From NCBI RefSeq assembly GCF_030253575.1, contig NC_080562.1, forward strand, positions 29,777,852 through 29,841,851: a stretch of DNA of 64,000 nucleotides, written 5' to 3'. A program made the translations under genes and the position numbers. Each line of letters opens with the position of its first letter. Positions within the stretch are counted from its first letter, which is position 1. This DNA comes from Rhododendron vialii (lineage: Eukaryota > Streptophyta > Magnoliopsida > Ericales > Ericaceae). Shown one piece after another: positions 23,971 to 36,000 of the stretch. The notes under the pieces are model-generated. The model saw nothing but the letters and a program-made list of their open reading frames with translations, was not told where the DNA came from and searched no databases.

Positions 23971-26496
23971 CTCTGCTGCGCCAAATGAATAACCATACAT
24001 CTCGCTAATCCATCCAGATTCATATATATCCTGTAATATTTTTGGCATAATGAGCTGTATCGGCTCTGACCTCGGTTTTATGCAGCCATAGTAGAGCAAA
24101 CTTCCGGAGATCATCTATGTGCATAATGATCACACCGCCGACCTTATCACAAGCTTCAGGATTGCGCATATGGAGTTTTGCAAGCTCATTATGACAGCCA
24201 ATCAGATAGCTGGCAGACACAATATGGAAAATGTAAGTGGCTGACAGATATTTCCTTTTCTGAAGCTACAATAGCACGAAAATTTACACCTAAACTTGCA
24301 CCCTCTAAATTCATCTAATCGGCAAGCTAATATCAATAAGGAAGTCAAAAAGATGGTTATGAATTATTTGTCTTACTCAAAGGGAGTGGAAACTGAGCGG
24401 CCAAGTGCAGCATTGAACTCCCATGGTGTGATTGGTCCTCTCATGATCATGTCAGCATCCAGAATTACAATGAACTCCGCATCAACATTTTGCATGATTG
24501 AGCCAATGCAGGACTGCAGCAGGTTTATTGATTGCAGGATACCTGATGTAGCACATATAAACCGATTAGCATCATATTCAACTTTTTGTATCATAAAAAA
24601 TGTACCTTTGCCAACCTTTGGTAGCGTGATGGAAGTGCATGTATAGGGTAGGAAATTAAACACGTCCAAATATCAAGGGAGTTGTTTAAACTTTAAACAA
24701 GCTGCACAATAATTTAGTTCCAAGAAAAAATTGCAACGGATTCGCCTCATTTGTACTCTTCATGTAGGGTAAATAGTGAATCTAATACATCTAAATTTTT
24801 TAATACTACAAACAGATAATGTTTAATAGGTCCCTTTTGTGACCAACATGATGAGATCCAAGCAGCTACTGAATTAGAGCTTTAATGATATTTTTGAAAG
24901 TCCTTACAAATGCTACAAACAAACAGTAAGTCAGTGAGTACAGTCAGGCTAAATCAGACAAGGGGAGTTCATCAACCTTAGTTTTTCCAAAGAAGTCAAT
25001 AAGTAGGACAACAAATACGAAATACCAAAAAAGGAAAACAAAAAAAATAAATAAATAAGGCAGCAATAGAATTACCAATCGCCTGTTAACGGATGTCGAC
25101 TCATGGATGGAACATAGTGGGTGGGAGCCAGATCACGGCCCTTATAATTCTTTAGATCCTCATCTGTAAAACTGAGAAGCCTCGAGATATTCCCAGGTTG
25201 GCCACTCGTATGGAAGCTGTGAATGAGTCCCACAGTTTGCCAATCAAAGTAAGGAGTACACTATGTGGAAAAAACGGTGTGGATTTTCGGATGCGGCTTC
25301 CCAGGTTCATCAGAGACCTGTTATTGCAACTCATCCTCCTTGGTTCGCAAGGTATCCGGAGTTGGAAATTTAGGCTGAGTTAGGTCAGCAAAAGTTTTGC
25401 TCCTTAAGAGGCTCAAGTATTTTGACCACTTTGGCTTTGGGAAGCCACGTGTGGCATGTTGTGACAAAAGACCCTCATTCGAAGTGTTAATACATTCTAT
25501 ATTCAAGAAAAGTGCTCTCCGTCTATTTGGATCAGCTTCCATTGCTTTTATCTGCACAGAAAATATGCAAGTTTCCAGATCACAACCGAAGCAGAAAAAA
25601 AATTGAACATAAATAAGGAATTGGAATGCAGTCCATGGATAAGACTACCTATTAGTCTCAACCCCTTAATGATTAATAATAACCAAGTGAGCGACAAACT
25701 TTATAAGTTGATTGAGCTACCATGCATTGAGCCTTAAACACTCAACCCCAAAAAGACAAACACTCTTGCTTGTTTCTTAGGTCGGTTATCCTCTACGAAT
25801 AATCTTCACTCTTTTATTTGAATATCAATCACAGAACAAGATGGAATTGACAACTCTTCAAGAATGTCATGAGACTCGTGACCAATGCGAATAGTCAAAC
25901 CTGTAACGGGAAATCTCACCAATGCAATATCTCTTCCAATCAGTATTAGGAACTAGGTCAAGTTACCATCAGTAGAGTTTGAAAAGAAGGTAATTCACTG
26001 AGTGACTTTATCAGTATAGTTTCATATTCAGGTGATTACTCAAGCGTCAAATAAAAATTAATGTGCTAGCATCCATTAAGCATGCCACAAAGATGGAAAA
26101 AGGTCCAATTTTCTCGTCAGGTTCAAAGTTTTAGCATACAAGAAAGCAGTATGGACTACAGAGCTTACAATCACTAAATCATTTGGTTGAGGTCCACTAA
26201 AGGCCACCTTACACATTTTCATGCAGTTACTTCACAAGATTAACAAGAGTAGTAAACAGACAAGATAGAATTAGAAGACATCCTTTGAGACACAAATCCC
26301 ATAATTTTACAAGATTACTACACTTTTACCTCTCTAGGATAAGGAGGTTCTGGGAAAAGCCTGCCACAATCATAGACAACGTCATCTTCATGGTGATCCA
26401 ATTCACTGAATGACCAATTTCCAATGCGAAATGGCAAGCCATAATGCATAAGAATAGGCTCAACACCCGAGTTGGCACAATGCTGATTACACAGAC
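23971..26496 (-). pseudogene. SERGT1-like peptidyl-serine galactosyltransferase fragment
   Basis: Four minus-strand exons remain: 26330-26496, 25076-25551, 24377-24542 and 23971-24209. They encode recognisable parts of peptidyl serine alpha-galactosyltransferase, a Golgi enzyme that modifies extensin-type wall proteins: ILMHYGLPFRIGNWSF, KPKWSKYLSLLRSKTFADLT, CTPYFDWQTVGLIHSF, FIVILDADMIMRGPITPWEF (with the DAD motif), and RNPEACDKVGGVIIMHIDDL. Splice sites are still GT-AG, so this is not a processed copy. It is broken by two in-frame stops in the second exon (just after DELQ and before CTPYFDW), a one-base insertion in the third (before DAEFIV) and a two-base loss in the fourth (after NITG). 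Both gene ends are missing. It lies between two LINE pieces in the same orientation. Confidence 0.9.
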
Positions 26497-26501
26497 CTGT
26501 A

Positions 26502-27035
26502 AGCCCTCCCAGGATTGGAGTTGAAAAGAGGCAAAGACAACTTGCAAACCTTATGCTCTTAGCCCTCCAATGGTAATGAGATACAACAGCAGCAGGTATG
26601 AAACTAAAGCATAACTAATCCGTCTATGCATTGGTAACAGGAACTCATGAAACCTCTTAGCCCTCCAAAGATGGTAGTTGAAAAGAGAACATCACCACCA
26701 TACACAAACCAGGAATATGCAATTGTATGAGGAACACAGGGCAGCTCTGTATTGCGATAACAGAGCAAGCAGCAACATCAGAAGTAAAAGCAGGGGTGGG
26801 TAGCAAAGTCGTACCAGCTGAGAGACCAAATCATCCAACTTGATAGGACCAGTCCATTATGCCTCTTAGCCCTCCACAGATTTAGAGTTGAAAAGAAGAC
26901 AGATAAGGTTTAAATCCGACTTGATATCAAACAGTCCGCGATGCCTCTTAGCTCTCCAAAGATTTGGAGATGAAAAGAAGACAGATAAAGTTTTAAATGT
27001 AATAGCCCTCCTGGGTTCAGGAGTTGAAAGAGAGC
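26502..27035 (-). repeat. Array of six dispersed hairpin units
   Basis: Units related to CCTCTTAGCCCTCCAAAGAT followed by TTGGAGTTGAAAAGAAGACA occur at about 26502-26530, 26555-26580, 26653-26690, 26862-26909, 26942-26990 and 27001-27035. Each can pair CTCCAAA with TTTGGAG (or CTCCTG with CAGGAG), giving small stem-loops. They probably belong to the LINE 3' untranslated region, though an intron of the SERGT1 fragment is an alternative. Confidence 0.65.
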
Positions 27036-27677
27036 ATCTCCAAAGGAGGACAAACTATGACCAGCAGAAAACATAACAGGATAGAAACCAAAACACTATC
27101 CTACCCAACAAACCAACTGAAAAACCAAAACAAAACCCACCAGAAAGCAAACCCAAACAAAAAACAACCAAAAGACCCACAAAAACAGCAACCAAAATCC
27201 TAAAAGAGCGGACACACAGACTGAATCAGCAACAGACAAACAACCAGCAAAATAAAACCCCAGCCCAACCCAAACACAAGACAAAGCACCAGAAAAGGAA
27301 AAGCCAAAAACAAAACCCCAAAAGCCAAGGCACAAGACACACCCCACCCAGAAAAGGACATAAAAACAAAAACCCAAAAGCCCCCCAAATTTTCAGTTTC
27401 CTTATCCCATTCAAACTTCTTATAAAATCATCCACAGAGTAGTCTTTGATATTATAAACCCCTTTCACCCATATGGCCATCCTAGTTTTGACCAAATCAA
27501 TAATTTCCTCAATCTCCCTAACCTTGTTCCTGAAAACCACTTCATTCCTACATGTCCAAAGAGTCCAGAGCACAGCATAGAAACTAGCTAACCAACAAAT
27601 TTTTTTCAAATTTTTAAAAGTGTTCTGATCCCAGAACTGGAACAGAACTCTTAGGTTAGGTGGGCTAATCATCCTCT

Positions 27678-28452
27678 TTGTTGTGAGTTGGAAGTCCATT
27701 TTGTTGGGGTCAGTTTCTCCGTTATCCGTTAATGTTTGCTCTCTATAATTCCACTAATCAATTTTCTTCTATCCACCCCAAAAAAGGCACGGGCACGACA
27801 CAACAAATAATAAGATGTTAGTTGTTACACAAAATAAATTTCCCAACAAAACTAGGTTGGAGATGGGCCAGCACAAGCACGACACAATTAAAAAATGGCA
27901 CGGCCCATTTGACACCTCTAATTCGACGTGTTATATGATAAGATACTTGCAGATACAAGATTAATTCAGTACAGGATTACCTACAAAACAATACTCTATA
28001 AAAGTGAACAGATCTTACCATCAAAGTAAAGCATCGTCTGTATAAGCCCCACACAGAATAAGCAATTAACCAGGTCCCCAACTGCCAAGCACCAAACAAG
28101 TCACACTAGTTGCAATCCAAAAATAGAGAAATTATAGAGTACTCTCAACTTAATGGAGACAGCCAAAGTGTACAAAAGCAATAGGTTCCTCTATCCCTCT
28201 CTTTTATGCAAACACTCCATTTTTTTATAAAAGTTCCACTAAATGAGAAAAAATAGGGTGCTTATATCAAAAAATGGAGTCAAAATCACAACTTCTTTTT
28301 CCCCCTTTTCTCCATATTCCAGGAACGATCAAATATTCAACAGTAAGAGGGCATTCAAACATAAGGTCAATAATTTTCAATATAGAGAATTCCGTGTTCA
28401 ACGACAAGTATGGACTTTTAGACGTACGGTATTTACTATGGAAAATGATATA
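27678..28452. other. Gene-free stretch
   Basis: Sequence between the composite LINE and the next foldback MITE. No gene, RNA or clear element recognised. Confidence 0.35.
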
Positions 28453-28863
28453 GGTACCGATAGCTTTGTAGGGAAAACGTACCGACCGGCCGCGCTGGGC
28501 CATCTCCGGCCACCAGACGGCCGATCCGAGCCGTCCAAAAATTCTAAAAAATAAACTAAGGGGGCCCTCACGGGAATCAATGGCATCCAATGTGTGTAAG
28601 GTGCTTGATCTAAACACCATATTTTTCGTGTATAGATCAAGCACGAAAAATATGGTGTTTAGATTAAGTACCTTACACACATTAGATGCCGTTGATTCCC
28701 ACGTAGGCCTCTGTTGATTCCCACGTAGGCCTCTGTTGATTCCCACGTAGGTCCCATTGGCTTTTTTTTTTAGAATTTTTGGACGGCTCGGATCGGCCAT
28801 CCAGTGGCCGGAGACGGCCCGGCACGGCTGGTCGGTACATTTTCCCTGCAAAGCTATCGGTAC
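28453..28863. mobile_element. Long foldback MITE, family 1 copy 2
   Basis: The ends GGTACCGATAGCTTTG and a mirrored CAAAGCTATCGGTAC close two arms that share the GGACGGCTCGGATCGGCC and GGTGTTTAGAT blocks with copies 1 and 3. The centre is at about 28635. The right arm has grown: a 22-bp unit starting GTTGATTCCCACGTAGG is present three times in tandem (28691-28756), while the left arm has one copy. Confidence 0.85.
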
Positions 28864-29796
28864 TGATAGCAGTGCTCATTTACTATTTAGTCCTTTCTTC
28901 TTCTTTTTTCTAGTTCATTTCCCAGTGCTTCCCTGGACTGACCTTTAATGCGTTTCTCAAGATAATAAAGAGATTAAGAATTCTCTCATCCATTACTTTT
29001 TTCCAGATAATCCTAATATACAAAGCTATGTAGATCAGATAGCACTTAATCTAGTGTCAACATGAAATTTGGCATAAATAAAGGGGCAAAAGAGGTCCAT
29101 GAGCTTCAACACTAGAATCTTTTGTTGCACAAAAACATACCAGATCACCTGAACCAAATAGTATCTGTAACTCTGTTCCCGTGCTTTTTTAATCTTGCAA
29201 TCCTGCCACCGAAAATGCACGGAAATAGGGGTACATGGATTTTTCCATATAGAAGATTTGATTTGACCTCGAGGAAGATGTAAGAGTAACTTTTAAACCA
29301 ATTCTCAAGTAATTCCATCCCTATATAAGGACACACACATACATATATGCATAAATTAAGTGTGCATGTGCTATGACTTGGGTTGATCCATGACATTAAT
29401 TAGCAACCCCACAGTGTGAAATTGGTAAACAGTCACCACCTTCCATCCAAAACACACAATGTGAAATTGGTAGATAACAGTCACCACCTTCCATCCAAAA
29501 CACACACCCCTTCACACTCACCAACTAGCCAGCAGCTCATTAATCCTCCAAATAATACACAATGAAACTGTGATCCATCATGTATCTTATTATAGAAACA
29601 TGAGATCACATGGAAAAAATAATTCCTCAAACATCAAAACAGGTCAAAGAATCAGAATTAAATTGCCCCAAACTTCAGCACTAACTAAAGAACAGAAAGG
29701 ATATAAGTAGCACTCAAACATTGAGGAAGAATGAACAGAGCTTCAGAGAACTCAGACATAAAGAAATTGGCGGGAGGATACTGAATTTGTATCAGA
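28864..29796. other. Gene-free stretch before CIPK pseudogene
   Basis: No gene seen. Around 29415-29505 a segment of about 45 bp (GTGAAATTGGTA through CCATCCAAAACACAC) is repeated nearly exactly in tandem. Part of this stretch may be the old promoter of the CIPK gene. Confidence 0.4.
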
Positions 29797-32652
29797 ATGG
29801 GATATACAAACAGCATTGGGAAGTACCAACTGATTCGAATGATCGGAGAAGACATGTTCGCGAAGGTCAAGCTGGCCGTAAACACAGACAATGGTCAGTA
29901 AGTTGCAATCAAGATCATCGATAAGCAAATGGTCGTAAAAAGAAATATCATGTACCAGGTGAATTCCAAGAAAACCAATTTCAAAATCCCCTATCTTTGT
30001 TTTGTTTTTTTTTGCTTCATTGGCTATGTACAGGTTGATTTGCAGTCGTGGTTTGAATCAGTGTTTTCAGAAACCACTAATTAACTAGCTCACTACACCA
30101 GATTTGTTCCCAATGTGGTTTCTTTAAAGTTTTCTTAAGGAGGGAAAAATCAAACACATTGAAATGAAATCTTGGGAAAGTGGAGTTTTGGCATGGGAAA
30201 ATGTAAGAAAAGGGCGGTAAGTTCCCTAATAGATTCAAATCTGCGTCTTTTTTTGATGCACGGAGCTTTGATTTTCAGGTGAAGAGAGAAATAAGAACAA
30301 TGAAGCTTCTGAATCATCCAAACATTGTCAAAATACACGAGGTATTATAGCTGCTTGGAATCCTGATTTGACTCGTCTAAAGAACTTTCTTGAAATAGAC
30401 ATTGATTTCAACTCATAGGTAATCGGCACAAAGACAAAAATTTACATGGTAATGGACTAAGTATCAGGAGGGCAGCTATCTGATAAGATGGTGAGATTCA
30501 ACTAGTTGACTATTGGAAGCCAAAACTGGTGTTTGGGAGATCTTACAAACAATTATAATCACCTGGGAAAAAAAATTCACAGTTATATATGTTAAAAGGG
30601 TTTGATGAAAGAGGGGCAAGTAAACACTTTCAGCTGTTACTCGATGCTGTAGACTATTGTCTTTACAGAGGGGTTTACCAAGATCTAAAGGTCAGAATGA
30701 AACTATCCTGCTCAAGTCTTCTTTTCACAGTTATCTACAAGGGGAAAATTGGAAATTTACTTGGATCTTGGCATTTTAATTTACAGCCAGAAAACTTGCT
30801 TTTGGACAGAAACGGAAATCTGAAAGTATCAGATTTTGGACTCAGCGTGTTGCAGAAGGTAACCGCCACTTATTCCTTCTAGACATTTTACCTCCCTGTG
30901 ATTTGGGTCTTGTGCAGATTGACTCCCCGACTTTTAAACGTTGAACCATGTAACCCCCACATGGTTCCTAGAGTAACCCTCTTTTCATAACTGACTTAAC
31001 GGCTCAGGGACCTACTATCTACTGCGTGTGGCTCTCCAAGCTATGCAACACCAGAGGTAATAAACAATTTTCATGCTAAAGCACAATTTATACCTTGTTT
31101 TCTTGCATTGAAGGAAAAACGAAAGCGAGAAAATTTGGAAGGGAAACAGAAACGAAACAAGATTACCTTTGTATGAAGAAAAGCAGAGAGCTAACTTCAT
31201 TGCAATCTTCATGATTTGGGGAACAGCTGATTACAAATAAGGGGTATGAGGGAGCGGCCGCAGATATTTGGTCCTGTGGAGTCATCCTTTTTGAATTACT
31301 TGCCGGATGTCTACTGTTTGATGATCTTAACCTGGTCAACTTGTATCATGCCATCAAACTAAATTATAAAAATGCCCAAATTTCAAAGAATCAGCAAATT
31401 TCTTACATCTGATAAAAATGTCCTTGCAATAGATCCTGAGAGTACAATATGAATTTCCTGAGTGGTTTACTGAAAGCCACAAGAAACTGATCTCCGGATA
31501 CTTGATCTGAATCCACGAACGGTAGTGCTCTACACCATCATTAGTAAACAGAAACAAATTGTGGAATTAAGACTGGAAATTCAACAAAATCTTGTTTTGC
31601 CAATGCAGCGAACAAGACTACCAGAAATTATTGAAGACAAGTGGTTTCAAACAACAGATTATGAGCCTGCAGTGCATTTCGAATGTGATGAAAATACCAA
31701 CTTGGATGATGTTCATGCAGCTTTAGGGTTCAATTAAGGTAATGACTTCATGAGTATTTAACATAGAAAGTTTCACAATTGACAATGTCACCTAAGAGAT
31801 ATCTTGCACCTTATGTTGGAAAATGAGACTCAAACAAAAACTTCCAATACTCCAAGTTTCATCAATGCTTTTCAGCCAATAGCAATGTCACAAGACCTTG
31901 ATTTGTCACGACTATATGAAGTACAGGTGATTTGCAAATATCGTAGCCTTAGTTCATAAGTTATAAATACTTCTTTTCTTCCATTCTAAAATGCCGTGAA
32001 CTTTTTGATCCGATTTAGATTATGAAAAGCAGAAAACTCTTGGATCCAAGCATACAATCCATGAAACGATAGAGAAAATTGAAGCTGCAGCAAGGGATGT
32101 GTCTCTGTCTATTGAAAGGAAGAACAATTCGAAGGTAGTATCTGCATACGTCTGTTGTTTTCTATTCACCCAAGTGAAATATTCCTATTTGCTTCTCAAT
32201 TTCTTTAATCTTCTTGAAAATATCAGTTGAAAATTCATCTGAAATTGAAGATGAGTAGATCATGCTTTAACCTATCAGCAGAGGTAACAATCACTTACAG
32301 ATTCTATCGCTCTAAAATCAGGATATCAAACTCTAACCAGTGTATGAGACAAAACTCAGGTAATTGAAGTGGCACCCACACATTGTGTAATGGAAATATC
32401 AAAATCTGATGGGGAACTGGGACTGTACAGAGAGGTAATAAGCACAAACATTATGTACATTACATATTGGTATATATATTACAAAATATACATGTTACAT
32501 TTAGTACCTTTAATCATTTTTGTTCATCTGAAATTGGCGAGCAGTTCTGCAAAAGTTTATCAATTATGCTGACAGAAGAAACAGGTGTATCAACTGAAAA
32601 TCAAGCAGCCAAGGAAGTAATTGTCAATAGCAAAAATATGTTATCAAACTAA
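29797..32652 (+). pseudogene. CIPK21-like kinase pseudogene
   Basis: About 14 exon-like pieces keep the order of a CBL-interacting protein kinase: IGKYQLIRMIGEDMFAKVKL (29797-29958), VKREIRTMKLLNHPNIVKIHE (30279-30341, 21 codons), VIGTKTKIYMVMD (30419-30490), [12 protein letters not shown] (to about 30689), [20 protein letters not shown] (30787-30858), [20 protein letters not shown] (from about 31227), LPEIIEDKWFQ, the NAF-type motif INAFQPIAMSQDLDLSRLYE (about 31862-31924), and EVAPTHCVMEISKS (about 32360-32437). The nearest family member I recall is CIPK21. It is dead: stops at 29899-29901 and after YMVMD, the HRD motif reduced to QD, and frame slips further on. Exon order and splice sites survive, so it is a decayed duplicate gene and not a processed copy. 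Confidence 0.88.
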
Positions 32653-33084
32653 AGGAAGGCTTGGATCTGTGTGAAATATTGTGAGGAAAATATTTGGGGG
32701 CGCAAAGATCCCCGCCAGCATTTTTGGGTGATAAACTAATTACCACAAGAGGTGTTGACTCTGCTCTATAAACCACATTACCACAAGACTGTAGTGTTGC
32801 CAATTGCTTCGACTGCAGAAATTATATAGAATAACAGTGAAACCAAAAGATAATCTAACTAGGAATATGGATGACCACCCTTGGGACTTCATTAATACTG
32901 TTCCTTAAGATCTTCTACAACAACAATCATGGATACAAAATGTTGTCTTGTTCACAACCAGTTGAGGATTCACTAGAAGCTAACCTCACTTTAGTCTGAA
33001 TACATACTATACTTCTCCAAATGGACATATCAATAGGGAAAAATTCCTGTCTCTCTTGTTCCCAGGACCTCATACTAAAGTACT
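32653..33084. other. Gap between CIPK pseudogene and HSL1
   Basis: About 430 bp without a gene; the two genes converge here, so it should hold the HSL1 3' untranslated region and terminator. Nothing more specific is visible. Confidence 0.4.
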
Positions 33085-36000
33085 TCATACCACACTTCCA
33101 TGATCTGAGGAGTTTTCATAGCAATGAGGAGAAAGCTTCCCATCCTTCACACTTATCCTGGGCTTGGTACCTGCCCCTACTTCTTGCAGCATTTTCACCA
33201 CCCTTCTCATTGAAGGCCGGTTAATGGGAAGTGAGCTAACACAAAGGAGGCCGATATCCAGAACCTTGCCAATTTGTTCTTTGCAAGTAGAAGCCAGAGT
33301 TGAATCAAGCACATGGTCGATGCCTTTCTGGTTCAAGCTACCGCAGACCCATGTCACTAGGTCTTTCTCTCCAAACTCTGGATCAACGGGTCGTCTACCA
33401 GTCACTAGCTCTAGAATGACCACACCGAAGCTGTAGATGTCGCTCTTTTCATCCACTTGAAGAGTGTATGCATATTCTGCAGTAGGTTTAAGATCCAACA
33501 GACCAGATTCAATTAAAATTTAGCAAACTGTTGAACAAGTAATCAAATTGTTTTAAGAAGATAGATAATTCTAAGCAGATAACTCAAATTAAGGTAAGTG
33601 CAGATTCTAAATGTAAGCTAAGTTTGAATTTGACAATTCTAAACAAGATGTTCTCCAAACTAAATTATGAATTATGCAGCTCAACGTATGCTCAGTATTC
33701 ATTATAAATTTATAAAGCTACAGGAAAGCAACACTGATTCGGGTGAAACAATTTTACATGATATGAGCAGAAAACATAAAACACAATATGGGAAGCCTTG
33801 AGTTCGCACATGCTTGGCAGAAGACGCGAAACAATAAATAATTCGTCTAGTTGATGAAACCAATACTAATTCAGCATACCAGAAAAGAAAGCACATCAAG
33901 TGGTACCACATAAAATCACTAATAGGAGATTCATGATCCAGTTTTACAACTAAGAATTGATATGGTAAGAACGGAAACAATCGAGCATGTAACGGACATG
34001 TCATACCTGGTGCAATGTAACCACAAGAGCCAGCAATGGAAGACATCAATTTTGCATCCTTGTTCACTGTTTCGACAATTTTAGCAACTCCGAAATCAGA
34101 AATTCTAGCACCAAAATCTTCATCCAACAAAATATTGTTCGACTTGACATCCCTATGGAAAATGGGAGGAACGCAGTCATGATGCAAATAAGAAAGACCC
34201 TCAGCAGCATCCATCGCTATCCTCAATCTTGTAGGCCAATCTAACAAGTCTCTTTTGCTACTATGTAGCAAATCCCCCAAGCTCCCATTTGGCATGTATT
34301 CGTATACCAAAAGCTTGCTTTCCCCAGTGTTGCAACAACACCACAACCTAACAATATTCTTGTGCCTAATTTTCCCCAATGTCTCAACCTCAACCTCAAA
34401 GGCATCTTTTTGTAATTCAGAACAGCTAAACCTTTCGTCATCTTTTCTTGAACTTTTAAACAGCTTCTTCACTGCTACTGCCTCACCATTGCTAAGCACA
34501 ACCTTGAAGACCTTCCCCGAACCTCCACTTCCGATAACATTATCTTCATCGATGTAATCGAGGATTTCATATTCGTTGAAGCCCAGTTTATGGAATGATT
34601 TCCACTTCACCATAGAAATTCCTTTGTTCATTTTTGTGTAATTCCAGAACTTCCATACAAACCAAGCAACCCCAACAACAAAAATTATGCCAGCTAGTAC
34701 AAAGAGAGACCTAAGTATCCACTCATAACCACGATTCCTAACCCTGGTTTTTCGAGTACAAAGATCAGGCAGATAACCACATAAGCCCGGATTGCCCAAA
34801 AAGCTATCCCTATACAAATCCTTAGCATAAAGGCCAGGAATTTCGCCAGTGAGACGATTGTAGGACAAATTTAGCACAGTGAGCTTCAAATTCTCCAACT
34901 CAAGTGGGATTTGCCCGGAAAACTGATTATCAGAAAGATCAAGGTAATTAAGAACTGGCAAACTCCCAATACCACTTGGGATTTCACCAGATAAACTATT
35001 ACTGGCCAAATTAAGCTGATTGAGCTGCTTCAATGAGTCGATTCCCATTGGAAACTCCCCAGACAACCCATTGTTACTGAGATCAAGCCTCCCTAACTGA
35101 CCCAAGTTCACAATCGTCGACGGAATTTCCCCAGAAAGATCATTATCACTACTGGAAAATTGTCCTAAATTTCTTAAAGATCCAATTTCTTTCGGTATAG
35201 ACCCCGAAAATCGATTCTTGGAAATGAAAAGCACTGAGAGATTTGATGCACCAGATATCGTATAAGATATGTTACCTGAAAATGAATTATCACCAATATC
35301 AAGCAAATACATGGCAGGTAACCCCCAAAACTCAGCCGGCACTGAACCGGTTAACCGGTTACCCCCTAACCGAACCCGGCTCAAACTTGTACAATTTCCA
35401 AGATTGACTGGAATGGACCCAGAAAACAAGTTGTATATCAATAGAAGCTGTGATAATGCCCCCTTCTCGCAGAGAGTCGATGGAATGGGACCAGAAAACT
35501 GGTTTTCAGACACGTCTATGGTTTCTAATGGAGAGTTCTTCCCGAGTTGACTCGGCAAAAACCCATGAAGCTTATTGTTGAACACTTTGAGCTCGTACAA
35601 GTTGGGGGACAACGCTATGCTGTCCGGCAACAAACCCTCTAGTTGGTTATCACACAGGTTCAATGACTCGAGTGGCAAACGGCACAACTCGTCCGGAACG
35701 GGCCCGGTTAACCCGTTGTAACACGCGTCGAATCGCCGGAGCGACGTCAAGTTCGACCATCCAGCCGCCGGCAACTCGCCGGAAAACGAGTTGTTGTACA
35801 GCTCGATCTGGACAACAGTCTTGAGCCGAAAAATCACGCTCGCTATCGACCCGGTGAGCGTGTTGTCCGACACGTCGAGGTCGACGAGTCGACTCAGTCG
35901 CCCGAAACTGTCGGGAATCGAGCCAACCAGGTTGCAGCGACTCAACCACAGGGTCTCTAAGCCAGTTAAGTTCCCGAGTTCGGGAGCGAGTCGACTCGGC

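Larger units (their letters stand above)
23274..27665 (-). mobile_element. Composite 5'-truncated LINE carrying a host gene segment
   Basis: A 12-bp direct repeat TAATCATCCTCT at 23262-23273 and 27666-27677 frames the block. The left end is a poly(T) (the tail) followed by an L1-type 3' end on the minus strand (about 23277-23590). The right end, 27665 to about 27380, encodes the last part of the same type of ORF2: PPNLRVLFQFW, WTCRNEVVFRN, LVKTRMAIWVKGVYNIKDYS, closely like the LINE at 13596-15364. The similarity stops just where the repeat begins, as expected for a 5' truncation point. Between the two LINE pieces lie an array of hairpin units (26502-27035) and a SERGT1-like gene fragment. 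Either the LINE captured host DNA in its 3' region, or two LINE copies flank an older pseudogene. Confidence 0.6.

Noticed and set aside
26502-27035. Spaced repeats considered as a CRISPR-like array
   Set aside because: Plant nuclear DNA, variable spacing and diverged units, and embedded in LINE-related sequence.
27096-27400. Minus-strand frames rich in Trp, Gly, Phe and Leu that look like membrane proteins
   Set aside because: The sequence is a G/T-rich low-complexity LINE 3' region. The composition alone gives the hydrophobic look.
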